64,000 nt of DNA from Cinclus cinclus (GCF_963662255.1 NC_085059.1:1474501-1538500); one strand, 5' to 3'; shown: positions 49,484 to 63,430, numbered from the stretch's first letter. Notes: generated by a model not told the origin, from the letters alone. Numbers and translations: made by a program.

Positions 49484-50468
49484 CTGGGGTTGGAGAAGGA
49501 ACATTATTGTTTGTATGTTAGCATATATTTAACTATTGGTATTTAAATATAAACTGTAGGAACAGGTTAAGAAAAACTCTCTCAAGGAGGAACGTGCAAG
49601 AAGATGCAAAGACATAATCAAAACTAAGTTTTAAAACACATTCTTCAAGAAATGAGTTAGATCAGATGAATTTCAAAGACTTTCATAGACTTGGCTCCTA
49701 AATTACTTATGAATTCTCTCCTTACACTTCTTACCACTTAAACTGCAAGGGGTGTAATTGTTTTCAGAACTACCTTTCCCAGCTCAAAGCAGTGGTTTCT
49801 GGGCACATTGCAGTTTGTCTCCACAAATGTTTTGCTCAGACCCTCATGTCAGTGCTGCACTGGGTGTCCATAAACAAAAATGCAGAATCAAGGGCTTTGT
49901 TGGTTTGTTTTTGCAAACCAGCTCCTGTCAATGTTTGGGACAATCCCCATGAACACCTCATTAAAATCCTGAGAGCTTCAGCTCCACATCAGGATGCTCC
50001 AGAACACCCTGGCAGGAGTCACTGCTAATTAGTGAGCACAGCCTCAGAGTGATGCCAGCTCCTCCGAGCCCCTCAGGAGCCCAGGGGCTGCTGGGGAGCG
50101 ACTGGCAGCTCCAAAATATTCCCAAACTTCTTCAGAGCAAATGGGTTATGAGTCCTTGCCACGTTGAACTTGTCTTTTTAAACAACAGTCACATGCTCAG
50201 AAATATAAATGAACCTCATTCCCAAGGATGCTCTGATGCAGCATTGTCCTTCCAAGGTCAGCACAAACCACAAAATCTGAGCAGAAGTGGTGATTTCTCG
50301 AGGATTATCCACTGGCATCATCTTTCACTCGAAGGCTGGGCTAATTTTAGGAGGATACAGCCAACGACATCCAAGGATGATTATGCAGACCCGAGATTTG
50401 GACATTTCTCAAAAGCAGGAATGTACAAAATCCTGGCAGCTCTCCTTCTACATCAATGTTAGTCCTAC

Positions 50469-50531
50469 CTGCCACAGGGTATTTTTCTTTGGAGACTCAT
50501 CTTCATTCTGATCCTCCATTACTGACGTGTT
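50469..50531 (-). CDS. FBXW11: FBXW11 optional 21-codon exon
   Basis: This 63-bp, phase-0 exon encodes NTSVMEDQNEDESPKKNTLWQ minus its last residue plus a final Gln codon, residues 16-36 of the 529-residue isoform. It has an AG acceptor (50532-50533) behind a pyrimidine tract and a GT donor (50467-50468, GTAGGA). The encoded peptide is acidic and disordered-looking and precedes the dimerisation region. In human transcripts this exon is alternatively used; skipping it keeps the frame because it is 21 whole codons. The open frame and both intact splice sites imply it is still functional in this species. No catalytic role is known for this segment; isoform differences in localisation or substrate choice are possible but not visible here. 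Confidence 0.95.
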
Positions 50532-52684
50532 CTGGAAGAAAAGGACAAATATTACTTCAGCTTTTTACTCTGTGACAATTTCCTGCTCTACAAGCATTAC
50601 GAAAAAGCAAATCAATTGAACAGATAAAATTCATTTTCCCAGTGAACAGAATTCTCAAAGACTTCTGGCCACAAAACCTGAGTATTATAAATAAATTCCC
50701 CTTTTAACTGACATGTTTATCAATTCCATTTACTGTAAAGATAACTCCCCAACCCCGCTTCAATTTCCTTTGACAGGTTTTCATGCAGCCTTTCAACGCT
50801 TTTCTCACTGGGAAATAAATTCACTTTCATCCTACTCAAGCCAAAGCAATTAAACCTGTCAATGTATTCAACCAGCACTTTCTGCCAAAGTTAAATTGCA
50901 TACAGCTAGGCAAAAAAAAAAAATCCCTATACGCTACTTAGATGCAACAGAATATGCTTTTTTCTCAGCTCTAGGAACAGGGATCATTCTCTGCAGAACA
51001 TCTCTGCCATTCACTGCCCAGGCTGTTTCTACAACTCTTGGCAGTCACCCCTGCCTTTAGTGCAGTGCTCTCCCCACCTCAGAATTGCTCCTTCCTTCTG
51101 CTTCCCTCCCTTTCCTTCACCAACAAAACATGGAAGGATTTCTATAAAGCTGCAGCTGCAAATGTCTCTCTGAGCTCACCTGTGTCCCCCAGAAACCTTC
51201 CCTCCTTTCTGCCCCTGCTGTTGATGAGCTGCCTAGGGGCACACCCACCATCCCTCCCTGCTCCCAAATCGCCCCTTCCCAGGCAGATCCAGCTTCTCCC
51301 AGCCCTGCCCTGTCCATCCCCATGCTCAGGAGGCTGGCAGAGGGTCAGCAGGACAAACTGAGTGTCCTCAAACACCTCCGTATTCATTTCAGCCTTCTTC
51401 CCTTCTGTCTCAACAGAAACAGGAATGAGGGGCTCAGGTAAAACACACAGTGGAGAAAGTCACACAATTCACTTACTCCTGACACCCTGGATTATGGAAA
51501 ACTCCTTAGAAACAACACCCACTCCACTCAAAACACAATTCCATCTCACAGACATTCATCTCCTCCTCTTTCTTCCACAAGGACGTGCTGCACGAGCCCA
51601 GAGAAGCTGGAAAATGAACAATAAATATCCTGCCTATAACAACCCTTCCTCCCCTGCCCAACTGCCTTGGCTCAAACTCACCCTGAGCCCTCCCTGAAGG
51701 CGTGGAAAAACATGTGGCACATGGACTTTGGATGACAGGATAAGAACTGTGGCCACAGGTGATGGAAAGACTCAACTCCCTGGTTATGACACACAATGAC
51801 ATGCACAAGCCCAGGAGGTGGCTGCAGGGGAATCCAGAAAGGGATAAAGGCAGGAGATGTTTGGTGTGACTCCACAAAAACATGGATTTTAGTGTTCCTG
51901 GGCATACACAGGAAAAACAGCCACACCTCCCGTGGTTTCTGAAGCCACAGTCTCTGCAGGGCCATCCCAGTTATCCACACCCAGCCCCTCTCACTGGGGT
52001 GAAAACCAGTGCCAGGGGTGCTCTGCCCCAGTACACCACAGCCCCTCCCTGACTGGGACCAGCCCACACCAGCAACACCATTCTGGAAAAGCACACATGC
52101 CACGAGGGAACTATGCATGGGTTTTTGGATTTTATTTTATTTCGATATGAATATGTAAAAATACTCATTAGAGAGATTATATGTTGTTAACGGTGCACCC
52201 AATTAGTGTGTCCTTAAATTAGTAAGGAACATCTCATCTCCTTAGGCAGCTGAAGGCTAAATAAACCCATGGATCCTGGGAGCTCTGAGCAAGGAACACT
52301 GAGAATATCAAACAGGTGGCTTGGGTCAGCAAATTCAGCAGAAATCCAACATTTTATCCATTTATCCCCCTGACTTTCCTTCAGCAGGCTATGGGGGGAC
52401 TCTGCCATTGCATTTCTCCCTTTATCAGAAAATATCTCAGGGATTTCTGCCAGCTTTCCCAGGGATGGAGACTAAGAACTGCCTCCTAACCATAATGGCA
52501 TTCTGGGAACAGCCAGTAAAACTACAGCACAGGAGGAATGTGACACAGACTGCAGGGACACAAATGTCACCAAAACCAGCAGACTTCCACACCAGCAGAC
52601 TGAAGAGTGAATTTCCCTCTGTGCTGTGGCCCTACTCAATCCCACTGTGGCCAGGGAAAGAACTGGCAGCAGGCTTTGGGGAGA

Positions 52685-52860
52685 GGCTACAGCCTCAGAA
52701 GGTCACAGGATCAGAGAAACAGGAAGGCTGGAAAAGGCCTGAAGGACCATGGAGTCCCAGCTGGGCCTCCTTGTCCCCAGCCCAGAGCCACCTCCAGGGC
52801 TGGCACTCCAAAGTGCACTGCTACCCAGGACACTGCCATGTCCTGCCACACCTGAGCCAT
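52685..52860 (-). mobile_element. Degraded CR1 3' fragment
   Basis: GTCACAGGATCAGAGAAAC, GGCTGGAAAAGGCCTGAAGG and GGCACTCCAAAGTGCACTG resemble the reverse complement of a CR1 3' region. Divergence is high and the ends are approximate. Confidence 0.5.
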
Positions 52861-55800
52861 GCCTCTGGGGACAGGTAACACACACTGATTTTTAGGCTGG
52901 AAATGAACACTGTATCCAGATATTTCACCAGGAAGGTGGTGTCAGCTGCATTAATTCATGGGATCTACTACTACAGCTTCTTGTGTTCTCACCTTTTCCA
53001 TCCTGACTCATTTCACACTTTCTTACTGCATTTTAGGGCTTTCAAAATCCTTCATCATTTCCCTTTCTGCTCCCAAATACATATTTTGTTTTCCCTATTA
53101 TATCTTTTCTTCCTAATAAACTTGCTCTGCTTCTCTCTTAGAATACTTCATTTGGGGTCATTCTCCCCATCACACACATCCCAATTCAGACTGCAGTCTC
53201 TCTCTCCAGCACTCAAACCTACTAATTGGAGGCCAGGAGAAGATGGGTGGATCCTGCCCTGTTGTCTGGAAGAAGCAATCAGACAGCGCTGATCGTCCTG
53301 TCCATTCCTAGCACGTGGCAGAAGAAGGATTTCAGAATTCCTGATGGCTGGAGTCACCAGCCCTGGCTCTGGGCTCCAGTCCTTGTGCAAGAACACCGAT
53401 AGCATCTCCAAGTGCAACTCTTCCCTTCCCTCAGCAGCACCTCTTGTTTACTCCACCCACCTCCACCTCCACATCCAGCCGGTTTCCCAAGTGCCTTTGA
53501 AGTGGCATCAGCACAGAATTCAGCCCAGTTCCCTGCAGCTCTGCTGCTGAACAGCTCCAAGAGCTGATGGAAGCACGGACACCTCATCCCAAAGATCCCA
53601 AAGATCCCAGCTGCCCTTCAGACCCTCCCCAGGCTTGATTCTTACCACCACAAGAGCCTTGCAGCTTCTCACAGTGCAAGCACAGCTCCTAAATATTGTC
53701 AATTCATCTTGTTTATACGTTCATTTTTTTCCAGAGATTCACGTGAAGCTGCTCACAGCTCTTGCAAAAGTAGAATGATTATTTCCAACCAGCTGTCATT
53801 CCTTAATTAGTCAGCCTGGAGTAAGTGTTCTCCATCCCTACTGGGAACAGCAGCAACAGCCAAGAGATAACAATGGGTCCAAGCTGGGATGTTTTGTTGC
53901 TGCCTCACAGCTGTTAAAACCCAACTGAATTGAGTTACACTGAGCAAAGCCCCAGCCTCTCTTTCCACTGACTGGAACCAGAAACGACAGTAAAATTCAC
54001 ACACTGCTCCACAAGCTGGGCAAGTTTAAAAGCTCATTTCCTGGAGATTTGCATGCCACATTCCCTGCTTAGTCCCACAGAAACTTCAGGTTTCCTTTAG
54101 TCTTTCTGCTCCACGACACCACAAATTTCTGGGATTTCTATGGGGTGCAGAAAACCATGGCAAAAACAGGTTCACAAGTTACCTGGAGAGAAAGAGGTTC
54201 TGACAAGCCTAATTACATCCAGCTAATTCCCTTTGGAGATTATGAAAAGCTTCCAAAATAGAAACAACTATGAAGGATCCCCAAAGGCAAAGATACCGCA
54301 GGTATTCTAAAACTCCATAAATCACAGTTTCAATGCAGATCCTTGGATACCAGGTAGCAACTGGTGTCTGGAGCACAGCAGGTCCATGGCTGTGAGGTTG
54401 TGAGGGATGAAAACATCCTGTGTTTTCCTGCAGGTGAGTAGCACTGCAAGGCTCCCCTCCCTCAGCAAGTGCAGGAAAAGCTGCACCTTTTCCAGCAGGA
54501 ATGCAACAAACCTCACAGGCTGCTCCAGATTTCCAGCAGGCTGCTCTCAGGCTGGGTTTGTACTGAGCTCCAGAAGCTGAGAGTGCCTTGAGTCACTTAA
54601 TTGCCTGGGCAGGGGAAGAGCTTTGTTCTTAACCCACTTGGAGCTCCAGTATCAGGAGAGCAATTATGGAAGTGATAGCAGCAAATCCTGGGAACTGGGG
54701 CAGCACACACGACTTTGAGCACTGAGCAAGGCTCACAGCACTGCTAGATTTCTCTGATCATAAAGCTTTCCCTGACAAAGAAAGAATTCACAGGATACAG
54801 AGGATGGGTGGACAAAACAAGACAACAGCTGTGTTGCCTTGGGAAAAAAAGAAGAGAGTCTTATATTTGAGCTTTACTGAATGGAAAAGGGAAAGGAAGC
54901 AAGAACCTCTATGTCCCACTGCCCCTGAAACTACACCAGTAATTCCCATCTTGGTTAAAGCTAAGTCTTCAGCAGTCTAACTTTTCACAAGATTCCCACT
55001 CTCTGGAAAAAAACACCAGGAAATTTCAGTTCAAGTTACAAAATAAGCAAAACCAATTAAAACAATTCAGCTAAACAGGCTCTGATGCCCTTTAACGAAC
55101 CACAGCTGAAGAAACAACACAAAACAACTCACACATACTTGGATACCTTGGGGTCACCCTGTGCAGGTGGAGCTGCAATCCCCTCCTGAGCCCAGCTCAG
55201 GCACACAGGCACTGCTGGAGGTCCCAGCACACATTTCCCAGGGACACTGAGGAATGTGCCATCCTCTGGGACAGCTGGAGCCAGCAGCAAGGGAGGAAGC
55301 TGGGCAGCCATCTCAGCTAGAAGTGATGAGCACATGCCCCTCATGGCTTCCAGCTTTTAATAGAGCCAGAAACTGCATTCCCAAATGAGTATGAGCCTCT
55401 CCTTGGGGAGAAATGGGCAGCATCTGCTAACCCAGGAGCCTGCTAAACAATGCTTATTAACAGCATTTTGATACTTGATCAGGGATAAAAGGGGATCCTC
55501 CTCTTTTAACTATGGAGAGGGTCTTAGTAAAAATGTCCTGGAGCACAAATATGAAATTAATTTGGAGAGCCCCTAACCTAGACTGCACAAGATGGGAACC
55601 AACCCCTCACACAGGAAGGACCAAATCCCTTCCTTCTCACCCTCCTCAAGATCTGTCTGTGAAGAAATGCAAAAATCCTGATGTCCCCAGTTTCCTCCTT
55701 GGCCCCCAGGGACAGCTGCTTGTCCACCAAGCATAAAGGTTCACTCTGCTGACCATGGCCATGGCTATATTTGATGTATGCATTAGTAACTGCTTGTTTC

Positions 55801-57909
55801 AGCTTAAACTGAACTATTTATGTAAGCACTGGGGATCTGCATGAATTAGGCTGAACATGCTTCAATTCTTACCTAGCTCGCTGCTCTCCCAGTTGCCAGG
55901 TTTTATTTTAGTGCAGCTATTGCTGGAAGTTCAAACAAAAATATACTTAAAATACTTAAAGAGTCTACCAAGAGCCAACAGCTGAAGGCAAAATTAGAAA
56001 AAAAACCCTCATAACTGAAAATAGGGCATCGATTTTTATTTGGCTTCTGACTAACCACCAAAAAGTTTAAAGGAAGACGTGCTGAATTCAGCACCACAGA
56101 TCCCCAGTTTGTGTTTCAAGCTGCTAAAAATTCTAAAGTTTGATCACAAGTTACAGATGGCAAGTTTTCAAAAGATACCTGATGCTCTTCCATACCCCAG
56201 TTTGACACCTTGCAAGGGTTTGTTTTGCAGGAGAATTGCCCAAAACTAGAATTGCTTGCTCTTGTCTCTGCTCAGAGAAGGAAAATCCCAAGCCATTCCT
56301 CACCTAAATGTTCCAGAGGAATTGTATCTGCAGGTTCCAAAGACTACAAGCAGTCACTAAGCAGATCACTCTGCTTAATCACCATGCTTTGATGACTGGC
56401 AATTATTACTAACCACTATTTTAACTTTGTTTTGAGAATACCAATCCTCACCTTAAAGTCATTACAAATTAACTGATCTTGTGTGTATATATACACATAA
56501 AACTGTGTATCTCTGAGTATTCACTATGTCTGACTTCACATGGAAGTAATAAAATCCCATAATTAATCCCTCTCCATATTTTTTGCCAGTTCTCCCTTCA
56601 GCTCCTGGAAGGGCAGAAGTAGATCTCGCTGGAGCCTTCCCTTCTCCTTTGCTCATGGGATAAGTGCTCCATCCCTCTGATCACCCTGGTGGCCCTCAGA
56701 AGTCAGCTCAGTGTGGGCAGTGCCCAGAGCCACACCACGTTACTTGTTTTCAAACTGAAATTACACATGAAAATGCTCAGTAGCTCAGGACTGCTTTTCT
56801 GATTCAGTTCCAGTCCTAAGCCAGGACTCCAGCTGTACCAGTGAGCCTTTGGTGATGGCATATCCTTTTACCAGGCAGCTGTGTGCCCCAAGTGCAGCCA
56901 GGGCAGCAATTTCATCCTTACCCCAGCCTGTGAAGGACCACAACTGATGGAGAACCCTCACAGCAACATCACTCTGGGGCTTTGAAACTTCTGAAATAAT
57001 GTACTGCACCTTCTCAGAAAGATTTGCATCAAAAATATTCACTGACTGACTGTTAGTTCAATTTAGGTTGTCATAAAAAACAAAACAATTGCACTTCTTT
57101 CCAAGTTCAGAGCTGTTTGCACCATGCCTCCATTTCCACACAGCAAGCTGATGTCACCAGAAAAACAATGTAATTACTGCAATCCCAAGAGACATGGAGT
57201 GGGGGCTTGGTTTGATTTTGTTGGGTTTTAAATATGCAGTAACTGGTTAGTTCTTAAGGGCAGCCTTACCTCAACAGGTACTGTAGGATCACATTAACAA
57301 CACAACTGTCAGAGACACCTCAAATTCTCATTTAGTGTCTGGAGCAAAGAGTCAGTAGCCCAAACCTGCCAGTATCCACCCTATAAAAACACTGTATTTA
57401 CAAGGACAACGAGCAGGGAATTGTGTAATTGTAGCAATTTGATGACTCATCCCTGCACCACTCCAGCACCAAAAGCAAAACTGGCACATTGTGCAAAGCT
57501 GAATGGAAACCCAGAGCCCAAACACACAGAGCAGCCTCTGCCTGTCCCAGGGATGTCCAGCCAGAGCCCCAGGGATGCAGGAGCAGCAGGAATGGCAAAA
57601 GCAGCTGGCACTGCAGCCAGGCCAGGACTGGGGGCTGTCTCGAGGTGCCCACAGGCCCAGCTTGTGCTGCCACGGGGACATTTTCACTCAAAATAGTAAT
57701 AATAATAATTAATAACAACAACAATAATCTCCCAGCTTGTGCAAGAGCAGCCAGCAAAGCTCCCTGCAAAGCCTCACCCAGATGAAAACTGGATTCATTT
57801 TCCCACCACAACAGGAGCTTTAATTCCACTTTCAGCTTTCCAGGTGTCTCAGCTCATGCCTCTCACTGTCCAGTCACTCAGCCTTCCCTGACAGATGTGT
57901 GCAGGAATC

Positions 57910-58621
57910 TGTTGAGGGTTAGTTCTCTCCTTTTTTTTTCCCTCTGTGGAATTTTCCCCATTGCCATGCTAAGATACCTGTTGACTGGGCCCTGGTGACA
58001 AGGGGGAGGGGACGGGAGGGGAGGGAAGAGGGAACCCCGCGAGATTCAAACATCCAGAAGAGGAAGCGGAAGGCTCTGGCTCAGCCCATTTCCCCCGCGG
58101 AGTTCGGACGAGAAGGACGATCGCTGCCTCTCCTCCATCTCTGCCATCCCAGCGTCGGGAAACCATCATCGGACCCTGCCCTGCTGCCTTCTCACTGTAA
58201 CCTGCCACCATCCAGCACTCTGCTGAGCACCAGGACCCACACCGTGAGCGGAGGGCTCTCTCTCCATCTCTCTCTCTCTCCCCCTGGGACAGCTCTGCCA
58301 TCACCCCCAGCCCTCCTGCAGCTCTGCGGGACCTGCCCGCCCCCAGCACCGGGAACTGCAGCTCAGGGAAAAGGTGCCTGCAGCCAAAAAACACTGGGAC
58401 TGAGTTACTGTTCTGTTTGTGGGTAATTTCATAGCTGTTGTTCTTGTTTGTCTTGTTAGATATACTACTAGTAAAGAACTGTTATTCCTACCCCCATATC
58501 TTTGCCTGAGAGCTCTCTTAATTCCAAAATTATAATAATCGGAAGAATCACATTTTTTTTTTCCAGTCCAAGGGGAAGCTTCTGCTTTCCTTGGCAAACA
58601 CCTGTCTTTCAAACCAGGAGA
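57910..58621 (+). mobile_element. Solo LTR, ERVL-like, copy 2
   Basis: This 712-bp element is of the same family and orientation as the copy at 33177-33877, starting TGTTGA and ending AGGAGA. Identical 5-bp duplications GAATC lie at 57905-57909 and 58622-58626. The expected terminal CA is GA here. Differences from copy 1 are few: some bases near the left end, two extra CT units in a CT run near 58270, and scattered changes. No internal retroviral genes are attached. Confidence 0.88.
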
Positions 58622-61600
58622 GAATCCCAACCCACACTCCTGGCAGAGCAGCAGGACCTCAATACAGTAAATTATTTAAACCAGAAACATGGCCCTGATA
58701 AACTGGTTGTAGGTGCACAGATGTCAGAGCAAGGTAGTGGTTTGCTTTTTCAATTTATTTTTTTTTAATTAAGATAAGTCAGCACAAATTCTTAGCTACA
58801 ATTATTAGCAGTAGCTTTGCACTAATGGTTCATCTGTTTTCCACATAAACTCATTTAGGCAGAGATTATCTGCACTTTTAATCTTAATCCATCCCAAAGC
58901 AGAACAGTTTTTCCTCTGTACTTTTAAGACTCAGGGCAAACTTCAAACCATGTTACTTACACAGTGAACTCACTGAAAGTTCTGAAGGCAAAGCAGAGCA
59001 GAAGTTTTTAAAGCTTTGACTACACCAAGTTACACACTTGTTCAGAACATCTGCACCTCTAACTATCAAAATTTACTCTCAATAACTGGATTTTGTTAGG
59101 AGGATTAGGTATGTCAAGATTTTGGGATTTTTTTTTTTTTTGTTATAAAGAAAAGTCATATTTAGTACCTAAGAAACTGTCTCAACGTCTAGTAAAGAGC
59201 CCCTTTAGCTCTTAATTCCTGTATTAAAAAAGCATCCAAAAAAGAAAACCTGAAGGGAAAATAGTGGCTCGAGATTCTGATCGCTTTTCTTCCTCTTAGA
59301 GCAGATGCAGAGACCTCTTCAGATCCACTCATCTCATCCTTTATAGGACTTGTAAAAGGAAAACAAACTATTTAAAGTTGCATTTCAGTGCTGACTGCTC
59401 AGATTAGCACAGAACAGCAGCTGAATTCCAGGGCTCCAGGAGCAGCCAAGGCACTCCAGAGGCAGATGATGCATCCCTGCTCCACAGCCCAGAACCTGCC
59501 CCATCCCCTCCTACAGGTTCTGCCATTCCCATGGAGCATCCTTCCCAAAACCCCAGGGGCTGTGGGGGCACCCCCAGACCCAGGCAAGGCAAAATCAAAT
59601 TCCCAAAGCTCCAAAAGTTGAAGGTTTTTTCTCTGCACCACATTCATGGGGAAACAAGGCAGAAGACAGCACTCCGCCCCACATAATTAATAAATGTTAA
59701 CAGCATTCCAGATTAAAGGTAGGATAAGTAACATCTGGGAAGCAAACTTCAGGCTAAGCTAGTAATTAGATCAGCTCAAATTCATAAAAAATAAATTAGC
59801 CTCTGTTAAGATTAACTACACTTTTGCAACTTGGCTGCCTGGTGCAAAGTTAAAATACTTCAAAGGTTATTTCTGCTTTCCCAGAGGGAATTTAGGTTCA
59901 GATCTCTCCTGCTGCTTCCACATCAAACCAAAGGGAGTTACCTCAAATTGCCAGCCCAAAGCACAACCCTCAGCACAACGAGTCTGAAAAGCTGGGACAG
60001 GGAGGGGACATTCAGGGGCCTTAGACACTGCAGGTTTTAAAGCAGGTTTTGAACAGGCTTCTATACAAATTTGTACAGTAAAAACTATACAAAGGTTACT
60101 CAAAGCTACTGAACAGTCTGAAATACTAAACCTGCAGCTACCCTCAATTATTCATCTTTTGCAAAACAAGGCATTTGCATGCAAAAGTAATACAGAAAAA
60201 GCAGCCCCCATTGAAAATTCAGTAAAACTGCAGCCTAGAACCCGTGAGCTACTCCAGGGAGGAATCCTGTCCTGTTTGAAGTTCAGTTGTTTCCTCCGGA
60301 GATGCATGGCAGTGCATTCCAGACTTGGCAGCTCATGAAAGTGTATCAATCTTCACAACTCCTCAGGAAATTCTAATCACTCACTAATTGTCAGAAACAC
60401 AAGCTTTTGTTTATGCACAAGTTCAGTGTGGCTTTGGAACTGCTGATATCCAAGCAATCCAGAACCTGGAGAAAATCTTATCTCCACAAAGGCTGCAGCT
60501 AGAGGAAAAAGCCTTCAGTAATACAAGATGTAAAAAAATACTCACGTAATTTTTTTTAATATCCACCCAGCTTTGCCTGGGGTTAGGCAGACACTCAGTA
60601 CTCGAGTGCTGATTTTATCTGGCTATTCAAAGCCATGTGCAATTGCATAATTTAGATTTCACATGATTTATATAATGGATGGTAAATGTTCCTGACCTGG
60701 AAGGTCAGCACCACTTCTCCCTCGACAACTTCAAGATGCAGTTGATGAATACAAAAGCACCTCACTGTAAGACTCTAGAGAACAGGATTTGAGAACAGCA
60801 GGAACAGCTGCCCCACATCTCAGCTTCCTGGCTTTGGAAGATTATTTTCAATCCACAGCACACCAGTGCCTGATGTCACAGCACAGCTTCCCGTGTGAGA
60901 GGAAGGTGGCAGAGCTGTGGCACAGGGCAGACCAAAGCCAGGACCAGCTGCCACCCTGTGCACCCCACCCTGGTGCTGTGCCTGTGGCAGTGCCAGCAGC
61001 AGCCTCCATCCCAGGGCAGGATGGCACTGAGGGAGGGAGCCCTGCTGGCCCTCCCTTCTGAACACAGGGACAGCCCCAGAGTCCCAGCCCTGCTTCCTGG
61101 GGCCTGACCCCACAGCCTGAAGGGGCTTTGGGAAGGGTAACTCTGGAGTCAGCAAGGCTGAAATAGAGTTTCATACATATAGCAGCACAACACAGGTATC
61201 AGTCACCTCAAACTTCCCAGGAATCCCAAACCCACTTGGGAGCAGTGGGAGACCTCCTGCACACAAAGCCAAGCCTTTCCACAGTGAGGCTTTGCCAACG
61301 GGACTATTTTGCCACAGAAGTATTACCCAGAGGAGTAAAAAGTTCCATTTATAGTTCGTTCTTTCTGTGCTGTAGCACTTCCTCCAGCCCTGCCAGATGG
61401 GGACTGGCACAATTTGCTCAATCCCTGCTGTGTCTGTAGCCAGCTATGCTACCCTTGACTGTGATGCCTCCCTTGGTGCACTTGGATTCTCCCAGCATTT
61501 CAAAGGATCACAAGAAACCAATCAGCACCTGGTTGTGTCTCCACCTAGGGGAAGACTTAAATGTCAGTCTTGAAGGCCCACAAGGCAACCCATGAGATGC

Positions 61601-62921
61601 AAATCACAGGGGTTTAGGGAAAGCTGGGAATGGGCAGCCTGCTAAGCACCAGGAGTCTGTCACATGGGAAGGGTAAGTATCCTTCTGATGGTGACTCAGA
61701 GTGGCACCACCAGTATCAACAAAACCATCCACACTGGCACCCACAGAGCTGCTGAATTCCCCTGAGCAAGGATCCCACCCTCCTGCCAGGGGGTCTGATG
61801 AGCAGTCTGCAGTGCAAAGACACTGCACAAATGTAGTTTCAACCCCGGTGGGAAATATCTGATTATATATTTCTGTTTCCTAGAAAATTCCTCTGTGGGA
61901 AAGAGACAACACCTGCAAGGAAGAGGACTGTCACACACCCAGAACAGATTGCCTTGCATCTCCTCCTCTCCTCGGGCAGATTTCCCTCCCCCATCCCACC
62001 CAGCACAAGCATGGCACTGCCAGAAGGCAGCCAGGGAGCAAGGCACGTTTCCTAACACATTTCTTTCCACCGTAACAGGATCAGAGAGAGAAAAAAATCC
62101 TCTCTTCAACAGGAGGCTGACAAAGCATCACCACGAGGCTGTGGCTAACAGCATCCCTTCTGCAGAGCCATCAGCAACAACAGCTCCTGCCCACCACGTG
62201 TGAAATCTCTGAGGCTTAGTGGGACTGTGCTGCTCTTTCTGAGGGACCCAGTTCATGTGTGACATTGCACCCACTCCTGCAGCTCTGAGCAACAGGCACT
62301 GGATTAGTCCAGGCAAGGTCCAATGCCTTGTGATCCATGAATTCTCCATGGAGAACCTGCTGCACTGGGACATATCCTGCCAGAGTGGAGTGGAGAGTAC
62401 AGGCTGGGATCTCTGAATGGAACAGCAGGCAGCCAGCAAGTCAGTCAAAGAAGCAAGGACTGGATCTCTAAACTGTCACAACTTTTTGCTGTGCTCAGAA
62501 GTCCCTCCTGCAGCAGCAGCAGCTTAGTGACACATCTCAGTGCGATTCATGTCACCACTTCTGCCTCATCTGGCTCATAAAGATCAGTGCTTAAGTTAAT
62601 TACTGATTTCTGAATATTGCCAACTTCTGGAGAGAAGACCACGATGAGAGAACTATACACCAAGAGGAGTACAGAACACCCCTGAAAGGGGTCACTCTTC
62701 TGTTCAAGGACACTTGGCAGCCTGGGGATGAAGGGTGCGACCTTTAGTGCTCTCCAAAAACCACTGAAAACAACAAAGTCCCAAAAAAGCACTCGTGTGT
62801 ATCAGGTTGTTATATTTTCCCCACAAGCAGAAAGGTCAGTGCTTGGCACACCCAAGTGGTGCCAGCCAGGGGAGGCCACCACAGGTGACCCCAACTTGCC
62901 ACGTGGTTTCACTGGCTGCTC

Positions 62922-63430
62922 CCCACAGGGAATACAGCTGGAATCCTCACCCCCTTCTACTGACCACAGGGAATACAGCTGGAATCCTCACCCCCTTCTA
63001 CTGACCACAGGGAATACAGCTGGAATCCTCACCCCCTTCTGCTGACCACAGGGAATACAGCTGGAATCCTCACCCCCTTCTGCTGACCACAGGGAATACA
63101 GCTGGAATCCTCACCCCCTTCTGCTGACCACAGGGAATACAGCTGGAATCCTCACCCCCTTCTGCTGACCACAGGGAATACAGCTAGAATCCTCACCCCC
63201 TTCTGCTGACCACAGGGAATACCGCTGGAATCCTCACCCCCTTCTGCTGACCACAGGGAATACCGCTGGAATCCTCACCCCCTTCTGCTGACCACAGGGA
63301 ATACAGCTGGAATCCTCACCCCCTTCTGCTGACCACAGGGAATACAGCTGGAATCCTCACCCCCTTCTGCTGACCACAGGGAATACAGCTGGAATCCTCA
63401 CCTCCTTCTGCTTCCTACAGAGAATACAGG
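62922..63430 (+). repeat. 41-bp VNTR, about 12 copies
   Basis: Highly uniform 41-bp units contain CACAGGGAATACAGCTGGAA, then TCCTCACCCCCTTCTGCTG; the few variants are TACCGCTGG, TAGAATCC and CTACTGACC. The regular unit has no spacers, so this is not a CRISPR array. Confidence 0.97.

Larger units (their letters stand above)
44875..50468 (-). other. FBXW11: FBXW11 introns around F-box and D-domain exons
   Basis: Introns are 44875-45843 (an A-rich run near 45301-45347 and a VNTR at 45582-45834), 46031-49257 (CR1 fragments near 46375-46640 and 47793-47930) and 49484-50468 (no repeat recognised). Confidence 0.9.

Noticed and set aside
31267..50531. Assignment to BTRC instead of FBXW11
   Set aside because: The tail [13 protein letters not shown], the [13 protein letters not shown] segment and VWSTSTCEF all match FBXW11 and differ from BTRC.
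55129..55344. Alternative first exon starting MAAQLPPLLLAP on the minus strand
   Set aside because: The frame looks attractive, but there is no CpG-rich promoter context and no match to a known FBXW11 N-terminus; support is too weak.
57969..58426. 140-codon frames shared with 33176-33664, possible gene family
   Set aside because: Both lie wholly inside the LTR copies; LTRs of this type do not encode protein and the frames on opposite strands are equally open.
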